A stretch of DNA of 36,366 nt, taken from assembly GCA_903914615.1 (NCBI GenBank), contig CAIWPS010000797.1:1-36366 (forward strand), read 5' to 3'. This document shows positions 14,357-22,844 of this stretch, one piece after another. The translations under genes were made by a program, and so were the position numbers. The notes beneath the pieces are model-generated. The model saw nothing but the letters and a program-made list of their open reading frames with translations, was not told the DNA's origin and searched no databases. This DNA is from an uncultured beta proteobacterium (GTDB taxonomy: Bacteria > Pseudomonadota > Gammaproteobacteria > Burkholderiales > Burkholderiaceae_C). The first letter of the stretch is position 1; the number at the start of each line of letters is the position of its first letter.

Positions 14357-15705
14357 GAGGTCGGGTAGGGCAAGTCCTCAATGGCCGTGAAGCCGGGAGG
14401 CGGCGAGTAGTTGAGATCGGTCGAATGCGTAGCGAGCTTGGTCGTCGTGTTCGGCTCGCTGTACTGGCAATTGCCGATGGGCAGGATTGGGCCGGTGATG
14501 CCTGTGTACACCGGTTCGAGTCCGGTGTTGGGGTTGCGCCTGCACCATGCGCCGTTGAAGCCGAGCCACGCGACGCCGGCGCCGAAATCGATGGCGAACA
14601 TCACTGTCTGGCCGACCCAGGACTGGTTGCTGATCGGCGCGTTGTCGCCGCTGATGGGAGAAAAGATGAGCGGCGTGCCGTTGAATGTCGGGCCTCCGGT
14701 GCCATTTCCGTCGACGCCCCAAAAGTTGTCGGGTCCACCCCCCACCGAGGTGAAGCCAACGATTCCTGGAGGCGTCGAGCTCGCGCTGCTGTCTGTGTTC
14801 TGCAGCTCGAAGTACGCCTTCCAGTTGCTGCCGCCCATCTGGGTGTTGGCGTAGATGAAGCGGGGAAGACCGCCGACGTTCAGCGCAGTCAGGATCGCCG
14901 TCTTCAGCGTCGGGGAGCCGATGCTCCATGGCGGGTCGTTGCTCCACCCCCACTGCCCGACAGGCATCTGAATGATGGAAGCCAAATCCGTCGACCACGA
15001 GCCCACGACGCCGTTGATGTCTGCGCGGCACTCGAAATCCATGCTGCAGGCCATCCAGTCCTCCAGCTTTGAGACCAGATCAAGCTTCGTGGGCACGCAT
15101 TCGTTGAGCACCAGCGTCATCTGCTGGCCCTGGAAAGACTCGGTCAGCACGGCCATGAAGGCCGGCCCGTCTTGGGCGAAGATGTTGGTCTGGGTGATGA
15201 CCGAGCTGTTTGCTGCGATCGCGCGGGTGTAGCTCAACGTGACGTTGGCGCCGTTCTGCGCCGCGTTGAAGCCGAACACGCCCGCGTTGCACGTGAATTG
15301 CCATGGCGCGGGCGCGTTGAGCACAAGCTCCATGGGCACACCCGAGTTCGCGTCGGCGACGAGCTGCAAGGCCACGAAATTCGACGCCTGGCAGGCCGTG
15401 GCCGCGCCGTTGGCGACGGTCTGCAGCTCTCCCTGGATGGCCTGCACCGGCACAGGGCCCGCGACCGTGTTCAGGAAGATGTCGGTGAAAAGCGCGGAGT
15501 GCAGGCCGATGAAGTCGACGTGCCCGGTGACCTTCCCCTGCCCGCGCGGCACCGCAATGGGAAACGCGTTGCGACCGTACAGCTCCTTGACCGCGAATTG
15601 AAAAGTCACCTGCGCGCCCTGCACTGCTGCCACCTGCGTGGCTTGGCCGCCATTGGCCGCAGCGAACAGTGCGCCGGCTCCGAAGACAAACTGCGGGACG
15701 CTCAT
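14353..15705 (-). CDS. Tail-tube paralogue fused to SPRY-like domain
   Basis: A 450-aa protein with two parts. Residues 1-235 are clearly homologous to this phage's own major tail protein (19995-20732). Both share a start of the type F(V/G)SG(A/T)L, KELYG/KELFG with FPIA/FPLA, a GQGKVTG/GTAKITG block, and TESFQGQQMTLVLN...KLDLVSKLED against EESFQGNMMTVTLN...KLSLVTKLED. Residues about 240-400 look like a SPRY/concanavalin fold (GIVGFTSV, NFWGVDG, VGQTVMFAIDFGAGVAWLGFNGAW). It may cap the tube or carry a receptor-binding domain at the tail tip. It lies between the two pieces of the DUF2163 gene, so it probably inserted there. Confidence 0.7.
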   Translation of the reverse strand: MSVPQFVFGAGALFAAANGGQATQVAAVQGAQVTFQFAVKELYGRNAFPIAVPRGQGKVTGHVDFIGLHSALFTDIFLNTVAGPVPVQAIQGELQTVANGAATACQASNFVALQLVADANSGVPMELVLNAPAPWQFTCNAGVFGFNAAQNGANVTLSYTRAIAANSSVITQTNIFAQDGPAFMAVLTESFQGQQMTLVLNECVPTKLDLVSKLEDWMACSMDFECRADINGVVGSWSTDLASIIQMPVGQWGWSNDPPWSIGSPTLKTAILTALNVGGLPRFIYANTQMGGSNWKAYFELQNTDSSASSTPPGIVGFTSVGGGPDNFWGVDGNGTGGPTFNGTPLIFSPISGDNAPISNQSWVGQTVMFAIDFGAGVAWLGFNGAWCRRNPNTGLEPVYTGITGPILPIGNCQYSEPNTTTKLATHSTDLNYSPPPGFTAIEDLPYPTS

Positions 15706-15714
15706 GCCGGCGCG

Positions 15715-15888
15715 CTAGGTGATGCTGGCCACGGGCTGGTTTGCCGATACCGCGAACCCATTGGGCTGGTCGCCGCTCGTGAAAACGAGCACCTGGCCGC
15801 TGGCCAGCGTGAAGGTGTAAGTCTCCACCATCACGAACTGGTTCGAATTCTCGAGCAACGCGATGAGGCTTGAACTTGCGGACTTCAT
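15715..15888 (-). CDS. N-terminal fragment of DUF2163-type tail-tip protein
   Basis: A 57-aa frame starting at ATG 15888 (ATGA overlap with the DUF2460 stop) and ending at a TAG in 15715-15717. Its sequence SSSLIALLENSNQFVMVETYTFTLASGQVLVFTSGDQP matches the usual N-terminus of DUF2163/BR0599 proteins. The remainder of that family is encoded at 13640-14356. It is either a functional separate chain or a remnant left when the 450-aa gene inserted. The conserved overlap with the upstream gene suggests that it is still translated. Confidence 0.65.
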   Translation of the reverse strand: MKSASSSLIALLENSNQFVMVETYTFTLASGQVLVFTSGDQPNGFAVSANQPVASIT

Positions 15889-16484
15889 ATCTTGGTCCCC
15901 AGACTGCCCATGAACTGCAGGCTTTTCACGTCCCAAAGGTTGAGCATGAACTCCTCGAATTCCTGCGTGTCGTTGACGAACCGGCAGCGGAAGTAGTAGG
16001 TCCCGCTCCACGTCAGCGCCGCTCCAGCTCCTGGCGCCGAGCCGAAGGTCACGAGGCCGCCGCTGACCGAATAGCCGCTGGTCTGCAGCGCGCCGTTGAC
16101 ATAGATGGCCGGCGACAGCGCCACGTTCGACAGGCCCTCGGTGAAGTAGCCCATCTGGCGCGCAAGTTGAAACGCGGTGGTCGAGCCGTCTCCGGTGCCG
16201 AACGGCTGCAAGGTCGCGATGCTGTCGCTCGGGTCTGCGTAGAGGAAGCTGTCGTAGCTGCCCTGCCGCGCCAGGAAGAAGCCGATCAGCTGCTTCAGCT
16301 CGTTGAAAGTGGTGTTGTCGCGCAGCAGGTCGAAGGTCAGCGTGAAGGTGTAGACCGGAGTGCTCGCGAAGCTGCCTCGCAGCTCGGCCATAGACACGGA
16401 CGTCTGCACGATCGTGTTGAACTTCGGCGCCTTGGTGTTGTTCCACCCCAGGCCTGCCAGCGCCGGGAAAAGCGCGTTGCTCAT
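15885..16484 (-). CDS. DUF2460 distal tail protein
   Basis: A 199-aa protein of the DUF2460 family, the distal tail component that joins tube to tip in GTA-like and lambda-like tails. Family features are the FPALAGLGWNNTKAPKFNT start, the VYTFTLTFDLLRD block (about 44-56), FFLARQGSYDSFLYADPSD (69-87) and the C-terminal RCRFVNDTQEFEEFMLNLWDVKSLQFMGS. The position directly downstream of the tape measure is standard. The gap to the tape measure stop is 7 bases. Confidence 0.88.
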   Translation of the reverse strand: MSNALFPALAGLGWNNTKAPKFNTIVQTSVSMAELRGSFASTPVYTFTLTFDLLRDNTTFNELKQLIGFFLARQGSYDSFLYADPSDSIATLQPFGTGDGSTTAFQLARQMGYFTEGLSNVALSPAIYVNGALQTSGYSVSGGLVTFGSAPGAGAALTWSGTYYFRCRFVNDTQEFEEFMLNLWDVKSLQFMGSLGTKI

Positions 16485-16491
16485 GTGATCT

Positions 16492-19338
16492 TCAGCCCGG
16501 GTTGACGGGCACGAAGTTGCGGCCCTGCGTCTGCAGCGCGGTCGCGATGGCCCGGCCGTTGGTCATGAAGAACTGCTTGACGCCTGGGCCGTCGATTGCG
16601 CTGACGTTGAAAGTCACATTGGTGGACCTGCCGCCCACCGCGCTCTGCGCGGCCGCCACGGTCTGGGTGCTCGGCGTGGCCGAGGCTCCGGTCCTGGCGA
16701 TCGACTGCATGGCGCTGGTGGGCATTTGCCATTGCTGGCCGGCGCGGTCGCTCTGCTGTCCGCCGCTGGCGACCATCTTGCGGATGCCCTCGGCAAGCGG
16801 CGCGCTCATGATCATCTCGTCCTTGTGGACCATGGCGAGCTGATCTTCCGGCACCTCGTCCCAGCCGCCCGCCGCGCTGGCCAGGTAGCTCTTTGCGCCG
16901 GCGAATACCGCGGCGCCGACCCCGGCAGCCAGGGCCCAGCCGTAGATAGGGATCGCGGCGACCGAAGCCATGGCGGCGGTGGCGGCGGCGCTGGCGTAGC
17001 TCATGATGCCGGCGGCGGCTTCTGTCTGGCGCGTGGCGGTGATCGTGACGCTTGCGCTTTCTTGCGCGGCCATCTGCTCCTGAGCGCCCGCGGTGGCCTG
17101 CTCCGTGATGGTCGACGTCGCCGCGGTGGCCGATGCAACCTCTGCGTTGTCCGCCATCGCCGCCTCGGACTTGCGGATCTCGTCCAAACCCTTTTGCTGG
17201 ATGTCGGCCGCCTTTGAGGCGGCAAGCTTCTGAGCTTCGGACTTGACGAACAGGGCCAGCACCTGCTGCAAGCCCTGCTGCACCGGATCGACCAGCTGCT
17301 TGATGATCCCGTTGCCCTCACTTCCCGACCCGAAGAGGCGGTCGGCAAAGCGCTGCGCGATGAGCTGCTCGAACATCGTCCCGACCGCCGACGTGAAGTT
17401 GTGGAAAACGTCCTTGAGCTTGGTCGCGCCGCCGATGATCTGGGCGAACATTGTCTGGAAGCTCTTTTCGATGCCGGCTTGCGCGTCGATGGTGAATTGC
17501 GCCGCCTGCTGTGCGGCCTGCTGGTCGATGGCCAGGAGGCGCTGCGCGTGCTGCTGCTCGGCGTTCAGCTCCTGTGCCTTGATCTCGGCGATCTTCTGCG
17601 CGTCGTTGTTGGCGAGCTGGAGCTTCTGCGCGTAGTAGGCCTGATCGGCTGCAAAGCTCCGGTTCTCCAGGTCGCGTTCGATGGCTAGCGCGTCGTCGGC
17701 GCTGACCATGCGCATGGACTTCAGAGCCTCGAGGTTGGCTTTCTCGGTGGCGATCTGGTTGCCAGTGGTGGTCTTCTGCTCTGAAGCGGCGATCTCGGCC
17801 AGTGCGGCCGATCGTTGCCGCGCTGCGTCCATGTAGGCCGTGCCATTGGCGCGGATGGCGTCGGTGCGCTTCTCCACCATGACCGCAATCTCGCCCTCGA
17901 GCTTGGCCTCCTCGGCTTGGCGCTTGACGTTCTCCTCGGGCTTGGCCGAAGGCTTCATCGCTTGCAGCGCCGCCAGTTCCTTCTTCTTGCCGTCGATCTC
18001 AACGTCGGCGGCGTTGAGCTGCATCTGCAGCCTGCTGGCGTAATACTGCTCGGTGGTGACGAGGTTGTTCTTGTAGGCGTCGTCGAGCACCGCGGTGCCC
18101 TCGGTGGCGTATTGCTTCTGCAGCGCAAGGATGGCCTCTTCGTTGGCTTTCTGAAGCGCCAGCCTGGCGGCCGCCATCGCGTCGGCGCCCTTGTTGGCGT
18201 TCGGGTCGAAGTTGACCTTGCCTTTCTTGTCCCGGCCGCCCTCGCCGCCGCCCTTGCCGACGTCGATGTGAACTCCTTCGGCTTGCGACTTGAAGCCGGC
18301 CAGGTCGGATTTCATTTTTTCGAAGGCCGCTTCGTTCTTGGCTTCCTCCTCGTCGCGCATCTTGCCGATGGCGGTGGCGCCCGCAAGGTCTCCATGCGCC
18401 AGCGCCACGGCCTGGGCGGCAAGCGCACCCAGGCCGTCGCCCATGTCCTTGAGCCTCATGAACACGTCGCCCGCGACAAACGCCACGCTTTGCATGACGG
18501 CACCGATGGCCTCCCCCGCCGTCTTGAACGTCTGCCCGTCGGTCGCGACATCGACGAAGGCGGTTGCCATTGCCATCAGCGTGGGCTGCAGCTGCTGGCC
18601 GATGGTCATCTCAAGGCCCTGCGCGGCGCCGTGGACCTCCTTCATCTTCTCGGCCATGGCCAGGGCCGCCTCGCTGGCTTCGCCGCTGAGCACCAACCCG
18701 AGCTGCTTGGCGCGCTCGCCAAGCTCGTCCAGGCCTGCTGCGCCCTTGTTCAGCAGCGGGATCAGCTCCGCGCCGTTGCGCCCGAGCAGCTGCATCGCCA
18801 GAGCGGTCTTCGACGCTCCGTCCTGGGTGCTGCTAAACACCACGGCCATGCGCTCGAGCACTTCCTCGGGCGACATCTCCTTGACCTGCTGGGCACTGAG
18901 GCCGATGGCCTTGAAGGCCTGGTTAAGCGGGCCGCCGTCGTCGGTGACGCTTTGCATGTTGCGCGACAGCAATTGCAGCGCGCGCTGCATCGTCTCGCTG
19001 CTCGCGCCCACTGTGGTCGCCGCGTAGCCCAGCTCGGCAAGCTTCTCAGTGGTCGCGCCCGTTCGCTGCGACGCCAGCTCCAGACCTTCGGCGTACTCTG
19101 ATGTCTTCAGCCCGAGCTCGACGAACTGCTCGCCGATGACGCCCAGCGTGGCCAGCTCGGCGAGCTCCTTGAAGGCGTTGCCGATACTGGAAATCTTGCC
19201 GTTGAGCGCCTCGACCTGTTCGGCGCTTTCGCTGGCGAATTCCTTGACCTTGGCGCCGGCCTCTGACAGGCCTTCGATCAGCGAGTCGATTCGAGCGCCT
19301 AGGCTGACCTCTACGTCGTCTGTGCTGTTTTCAGCCAC
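16492..19338 (-). CDS. Tail length tape measure protein
   Basis: A 948-aa protein, long, Ala/Gln/Glu-rich and mostly helical, with coiled-coil stretches around residues 20-60 and 390-560. The N-terminal region (LASQRTGATTEKLAELGYAA, LLGRNGAELIPLLNKGA) is typical of tape measure proteins. A hydrophobic segment near 795-830 (MASVAAIPIYGWALAAGVGAAVFAG) may enter the host membrane. At the usual 1.5 angstrom per residue it predicts a tail of about 140 nm (inference). It starts at GTG 19338 with AAGGAG nine bases upstream, overlapping the GT chaperone end by 28 bases. Confidence 0.9.
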   Translation of the reverse strand: MAENSTDDVEVSLGARIDSLIEGLSEAGAKVKEFASESAEQVEALNGKISSIGNAFKELAELATLGVIGEQFVELGLKTSEYAEGLELASQRTGATTEKLAELGYAATTVGASSETMQRALQLLSRNMQSVTDDGGPLNQAFKAIGLSAQQVKEMSPEEVLERMAVVFSSTQDGASKTALAMQLLGRNGAELIPLLNKGAAGLDELGERAKQLGLVLSGEASEAALAMAEKMKEVHGAAQGLEMTIGQQLQPTLMAMATAFVDVATDGQTFKTAGEAIGAVMQSVAFVAGDVFMRLKDMGDGLGALAAQAVALAHGDLAGATAIGKMRDEEEAKNEAAFEKMKSDLAGFKSQAEGVHIDVGKGGGEGGRDKKGKVNFDPNANKGADAMAAARLALQKANEEAILALQKQYATEGTAVLDDAYKNNLVTTEQYYASRLQMQLNAADVEIDGKKKELAALQAMKPSAKPEENVKRQAEEAKLEGEIAVMVEKRTDAIRANGTAYMDAARQRSAALAEIAASEQKTTTGNQIATEKANLEALKSMRMVSADDALAIERDLENRSFAADQAYYAQKLQLANNDAQKIAEIKAQELNAEQQHAQRLLAIDQQAAQQAAQFTIDAQAGIEKSFQTMFAQIIGGATKLKDVFHNFTSAVGTMFEQLIAQRFADRLFGSGSEGNGIIKQLVDPVQQGLQQVLALFVKSEAQKLAASKAADIQQKGLDEIRKSEAAMADNAEVASATAATSTITEQATAGAQEQMAAQESASVTITATRQTEAAAGIMSYASAAATAAMASVAAIPIYGWALAAGVGAAVFAGAKSYLASAAGGWDEVPEDQLAMVHKDEMIMSAPLAEGIRKMVASGGQQSDRAGQQWQMPTSAMQSIARTGASATPSTQTVAAAQSAVGGRSTNVTFNVSAIDGPGVKQFFMTNGRAIATALQTQGRNFVPVNPG

Positions 19339-19993
19339 GCTGGCTTCTCCTTTGCGAACCCGGACACCCCAAACAGTTCGAGCAGCGCGCTCGGGTCCTG
19401 CTTGGACCGCTCCTGTGTCTTGGGCTTTGCCGCCGAGGCGGACTCAGCCTTGCGGCCGACCCCAAGGAACTGCGCAATGGCCGCGGCGCTGACCGAGACC
19501 GGCGGCACGCGCTCCCACTGCGCGGCGATCAGATCAAGCCGCGGGAGCGTCATTTCCTCGTCGATGTACTCCCAGGTCCAACCGAAGGCGTCGATCAGTG
19601 CGCAGTAGACGACGCCCCAGTCGACGCCAGAGCTTCCCCCGTGGCGGCACTGCCAGCCTCCGGCTTGCGAAATCCAGCGATGCCCAGCGTCGCGTCGAAA
19701 ACCTGCCGAAAGTTGCCGAGGTCCAGCATTTCGCGCACCTCTTCGAGCGAAATCGACGGGTAGTTGCGCGCGAGCGCGCAATGCACGACGCGCGCGACGG
19801 CCAGGTGTTGCTCGGGCGTGAGCGTGATGCCCACGATGCTGCGCGCCGTAACGAGCTCGTCCTTCAGCTCCTGCAGGCCCAGCAGCGACAGCGGCGGGAT
19901 GCGGAACTGCTCGTCGCCGATCGTGACCCACACGCCGCCGCGCTTGCGCTCCGGTTCCCGGCGAGCCGGGGCGTCCTGATCCTCGATGCTCAC
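19311..19993 (-). CDS. Tail assembly chaperone GT, produced by -1 frameshift
   Basis: The frame containing GVDWGVVYCALIDAFGWTWEYIDEE lies -1 relative to the G gene and has no plausible start of its own. Slippage at 19634-19640 would join residues 1-119 of G to 108 residues of T, ending ELFGVSGFAKEKPAWLKTAQTT, for about 227 aa. This is the conserved G/GT arrangement of siphoviral tail chaperones, in which GT recruits the tail-tube protein to the tape measure. Its place just before the tape measure fits. Frameshifting is inferred from gene layout and the heptamer. Confidence 0.7.
19595..19993 (-). CDS. Tail assembly chaperone G (unshifted form)
   Basis: A 132-aa small acidic helical protein directly downstream of the major tail protein and upstream of the tape measure, the position of gpG-type chaperones. 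The sequence WVTIGDEQFRIPPLSLLGLQELKDEL...ISLEEVREMLDLGNFRQVFDATLGIAG is a typical chaperone core. The last 13 codons after ATG (Ala-Thr-Gly) are the unshifted tail. The shifted form continues in the -1 frame. It is expected in excess over GT and absent from the mature virion. Confidence 0.78.
   Translation of the reverse strand: MSIEDQDAPARREPERKRGGVWVTIGDEQFRIPPLSLLGLQELKDELVTARSIVGITLTPEQHLAVARVVHCALARNYPSISLEEVREMLDLGNFRQVFDATLGIAGFRKPEAGSAATGEALASTGASSTAH
19634..19640 (-). promoter_or_regulatory. Candidate -1 ribosomal frameshift site GGGGGAA
   Basis: Read on the minus strand, the G frame has ACG GGG GAA. Slipping back one base gives GGG GGA AGC and enters the T frame at GSSGVDWG. The P-site codon re-pairs perfectly (GGG to GGG), but the A-site pairing is imperfect compared with the classical lambda GGGAAAG. 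No other slippery heptamer is seen in the overlap between the two frames. I did not identify a stimulatory stem-loop with confidence. Confidence 0.5.
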
Positions 19994-19994
19994 G

Positions 19995-20732
19995 TCACTG
20001 CTCCAGGCTGATGGTGCCGATGTTGTTGCTCGCGTCCGCGAAGCACTCGAAATCGAAGCTCGGAATCGTGAAGTCCTCGAGCTTCGTGACCAGGCTGAGC
20101 TTGCTGCTCATGCAGGCGTTGAGCGTGACGGTCATCATGTTGCCTTGGAAAGACTCCTCGAAGACCGCGCTGAACGTCGGGGCGTTGCCCAACAACTGGT
20201 TGGTGATGCTGATCTTTTGCCCGTAGACCGTGTCGGCCCAGGTGTAGCTGACCAGCACCGCGGAGTTGTTGATGCTGTTGTTGAAGGCGTAGGTGCCGGC
20301 GCTGGCGTTGTTGGTGTACTGGCCGCCCACCGGGTTGTTCGCCACGGCCACCAGCACCCCGCCATTAGCTGCGTACACGATGCCCAGGTCGGCGACGAAG
20401 TTCGCGGCATGGGCCACCGTCACGCTGTTGGCAGTGATCGTCTGCGCCTCCTGCACGACTGCGCGCGTGGCACCCGTGGACACCGAGCCGGCGCCGAAGA
20501 AGAGGTCGTTGAAGGTCTTCGCAGTGAACTGCGCAAAGTCGGCTTTCCCGGTGATCTTGGCCGTGCCGCGGCCAATCGCCAGCGGGAATTGGTAGCTTCC
20601 GAACAGCTCCTTGGTCGTGAAAGCCCATTCGATGGTGGCGCCTTGCAGCGCGCCGAACCGAACGGGTGTCTGAGAGCCGGCATTGAGCGACTTGCCGTAC
20701 AGCGTGCCGCTGCCGAATGAATACTGGGCCAT
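19995..20732 (-). CDS. Major tail (tube) protein
   Basis: A 245-aa protein with the beta-rich composition of tail-tube subunits, sited between the tail terminator and chaperone genes as expected. Distinctive parts are FGSGTLYGKSL (5-15), EWAFTTKELFGSYQFPLAIGRG (35-56), EESFQGNMMTVTLNACMSSKLSLVTKLED (about 192-220) and a final SFDFECFADASNNIG. The same pattern is repeated in the first half of the 450-aa protein at 14353-15705. It forms the tube through which DNA passes. Three N-X-S sites lie between residues 140 and 157. Confidence 0.82.
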   Translation of the reverse strand: MAQYSFGSGTLYGKSLNAGSQTPVRFGALQGATIEWAFTTKELFGSYQFPLAIGRGTAKITGKADFAQFTAKTFNDLFFGAGSVSTGATRAVVQEAQTITANSVTVAHAANFVADLGIVYAANGGVLVAVANNPVGGQYTNNASAGTYAFNNSINNSAVLVSYTWADTVYGQKISITNQLLGNAPTFSAVFEESFQGNMMTVTLNACMSSKLSLVTKLEDFTIPSFDFECFADASNNIGTISLEQ

Positions 20733-20757
20733 GGTGGTAACTCCTTGCGTGGCGCGG

Positions 20758-21207
20758 TCAAGAGGTAAGGAACATGAGCGGCACGACGGCGACGGCTTCG
20801 TCGCCCAGCGAGCCCTCGAAGATCTGCACGTCGCCCTCGATCGCGCAGTGCGACACGAGTCCGCCGAGCGTTGCGGCCTGGTTGCCCGGGTCGTCGACCC
20901 TGACGGCCGCCTCGATGGCGTCCAACAGCGGGTTGAGCAGCTGCGACGGCACGACGGTGTCGTCCATCTGCGCGCCGGTGTGGACGTACAGCATTAGCGC
21001 AATGTCGCAGCGCCAGACGAGCGGAAAGCCCTTCTTGTAGGTGCTGCGCTCGGCCATCTGGCGCATGAGCAAGGCGGGCTGCTGCTCGATGCCGCAGTCC
21101 TCCCATGTCTTGATCTTGCGCGTGGCCGTTGCAAAGGCGGGCGACGCGCCGACGGTCAGCGCCGAGAAGAAGGCGAAGACGGCGGCGTACAGAGGCTCGC
21201 GGGTCAT
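20758..21207 (-). CDS. Tail terminator/completion protein
   Basis: A 149-aa protein, ATG 21207, four bases after the gp10-like stop. MTREPLYAAVFAFFSALTVGAS, then KTWEDCGIEQQPALLMRQ, LVWRCDIALMLYVHTGAQ and DVQIFEGSLGDEAVAVVPLMFLT, match the general shape of siphoviral terminators (DUF3168-like). It should cap the tube once the tape measure length is reached. The hydrophobic start is an amphipathic helix here and should not be read as a signal peptide. The call rests on pattern and on its position before the major tail gene. Confidence 0.68.
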   Translation of the reverse strand: MTREPLYAAVFAFFSALTVGASPAFATATRKIKTWEDCGIEQQPALLMRQMAERSTYKKGFPLVWRCDIALMLYVHTGAQMDDTVVPSQLLNPLLDAIEAAVRVDDPGNQAATLGGLVSHCAIEGDVQIFEGSLGDEAVAVVPLMFLTS

Positions 21208-21211
21208 GGCT

Positions 21212-21766
21212 CTACGCCCCCTGCACCGCCGCGATGGCCGCGGCCTTGATGTCGGCCACGATCTGCGGCCGCGCGTCGGCCAGCGAGCTGCGCAGGAACG
21301 AGCTTTCGGGCATGCGCATGTGCATCGTGTGCTCGCGCACGTTGACCACCCCGACGCCACCGCCGGCCTTGGCGTAGCTGCCGGCGATCTCGACCTTGCC
21401 GCCGCCTTTGCGATTGCGGAACCGCGCCAGCGACATCTGGGCGGCGCTGCGGCGCGTGTGGGCCCGGACGGTCACGTCGCCCTCGAAGCCGAATTCGCGG
21501 ATGTGGGCATAGGCCACGTTCGTGCCGACGACGCCGCGCACTTCCTCGGCGGTGCTGGACACCAGCTGGTTGATGGAGCGTCGCAGCGTGCCGGTGCGCA
21601 CATGTAGCACTTCGCCGGTGAGCTTTTGCTTGACCGCGCCCTGAACCAGAATCGTCAGGCGCGTTACGGTGGTCTCCAGCGCGCCGCGCAGCCTCTGTGG
21701 CGCGCCAGCCAGGCGCGCGAGCCACGTCTGGGCGCGCACGTCGATGGTGATGGCGCCCGCGCTCAT
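21212..21766 (-). CDS. HK97 gp10-like tail/neck protein
   Basis: A 184-aa protein with the HK97 gp10 hallmark HVRTGTLRRSINQLV (55-69), followed by VVGTNVAYAHIREFG (79-93) and the C-terminal SSFLRSSLADARPQIVADIKAA. Homologues sit at the head-tail junction or take part in tail completion. ATG 21766 overlaps the connector stop (ATGA). The middle insertion RKGGGKVEIAGSYAKAGGGVGVV is basic and glycine-rich, and unusual in length. Confidence 0.82.
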   Translation of the reverse strand: MSAGAITIDVRAQTWLARLAGAPQRLRGALETTVTRLTILVQGAVKQKLTGEVLHVRTGTLRRSINQLVSSTAEEVRGVVGTNVAYAHIREFGFEGDVTVRAHTRRSAAQMSLARFRNRKGGGKVEIAGSYAKAGGGVGVVNVREHTMHMRMPESSFLRSSLADARPQIVADIKAAAIAAVQGA

Positions 21767-22533
21767 GTCGGCGCCACCCTTCGGTAGGGCTGCAGGGCCT
21801 GGACGGCGCTCGTGTTGATGGCCGACATGTCGAAGCTGATCGTCTCCTGCGCGAGCGTCTTGGAGCGGATGCCCAGGTTGTCGCGTCGCTTGACGGCCAG
21901 CCCGACCACCTCGATGCAAGCTTGCTCGACCGCGGCCGGAATAAAAGCCATGTCGATCGAGATCGACGTGCCAGCGTCCGCGGCGGCAAAGTTGATCTGC
22001 GGCGGCGCGAACTGATACTGGCCCGAGGCGGGCGAGTTGGCGGTCGAGGTCATCGCCGTGCCAGAGGCCTGCGTAATGCTGTAGATCGTCGAAGGCGATC
22101 CCGGGTCCTGCACAAGCAGCGCCGGCGAGTTTCCTGCCGGGATAACTGCCTGCACGGTCTGGCGGTAGCCCGCCTGGAAGCTGACCTGCACGTTGCGACG
22201 ACCTCGCCGGATTCGCTGGCCGCTGGCGAGGAAGATGGCCTTGTCGTCGCTCACGTAGCCCGTGGACTGCATGCTCGAGGCGGCCGGGATGGACACGCCG
22301 TCGACGGTGAGCGAGCTGACGCTGATGATCGGGTAATCGGGCAGCACGAGCGTGTCGCTGCCGCTTCCGTCCATCAGCAGCCCCGAGTAGGAGGTGATGG
22401 GGAAGATTCGCGAGCAAAAATTCTGGACCAGGCTCGACGCGGACGGGATCAGCCGCGTGATGAGCGGGTCGGAGCCCTGCGAGGTGACGCCCAGGTACTG
22501 CTTGGCGGCGGCGAGCGTCGTCAGAGCAGTCAC
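21763..22533 (-). CDS. Head-tail connector (HK97 gp6-like)
   Basis: A 256-aa protein starting with the connector pattern TALTTLAAAKQYLGVTSQGSDPLITRLIPSASSLVQNFCSR, the helical phage_connect_1 start. A longer beta-rich region follows that is not usual in the short gp6 proteins, then VEQACIEVVGLAVKRRDNLGIRSKTLAQETISF. It is a ring adaptor under the portal. Start GTG 22533. The extended middle resembles many proteobacterial connector homologues of about 200-250 aa. Confidence 0.78.
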   Translation of the reverse strand: MTALTTLAAAKQYLGVTSQGSDPLITRLIPSASSLVQNFCSRIFPITSYSGLLMDGSGSDTLVLPDYPIISVSSLTVDGVSIPAASSMQSTGYVSDDKAIFLASGQRIRRGRRNVQVSFQAGYRQTVQAVIPAGNSPALLVQDPGSPSTIYSITQASGTAMTSTANSPASGQYQFAPPQINFAAADAGTSISIDMAFIPAAVEQACIEVVGLAVKRRDNLGIRSKTLAQETISFDMSAINTSAVQALQPYRRVAPT

Positions 22534-22558
22534 ACTGTGCCTCGCCCGAGCGCGGCCC

Positions 22559-22777
22559 TTACGGCGCGCCGGCGCCCTTGGTTTTCTGCGCGACCTGATT
22601 CGGCGCAGGATCCGTCATGCCGTGATCTCGCAGGCGCTGCGCAAGGTGCTTGGGCACGTCGACGCCACCCTTGTCGTCGACCTCGAGATTGAAGCCCTCG
22701 ATGCTGATGGAGCTGCCCATGCCTTGCGGCGCCTGCAGCCGCACCATCTGGGACAGAAACGGGTTCGTTGGTGCCAA
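22559..22777 (-). CDS. Small head protein, unknown
   Basis: A 72-aa protein between capsid and connector genes. The core is VRLQAPQGMGSSISIEGFNLEVDDKGGVDVPKHLAQRLRDHG. The pattern of a short beta segment, then VDVP and a helix ending in HG or NGW, resembles the 100-aa protein at 32474-32776. It is probably a virion decoration or head component, but I do not recognise the family. Confidence 0.6.
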   Translation of the reverse strand: MAPTNPFLSQMVRLQAPQGMGSSISIEGFNLEVDDKGGVDVPKHLAQRLRDHGMTDPAPNQVAQKTKGAGAP

Positions 22778-22844
22778 GGTGGCTCTCCTGTGTGCGTTCG
22801 CGCGGCGCGCGGGCGGCCAGCGCCCGCGCTCGAGGACAACTCGA

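Noticed and set aside
17815-19101. Long open frame opposite the tape measure gene
   Set aside because: Leu/Gly/His-rich composition without a domain, fully antisense to a clear tape measure protein.
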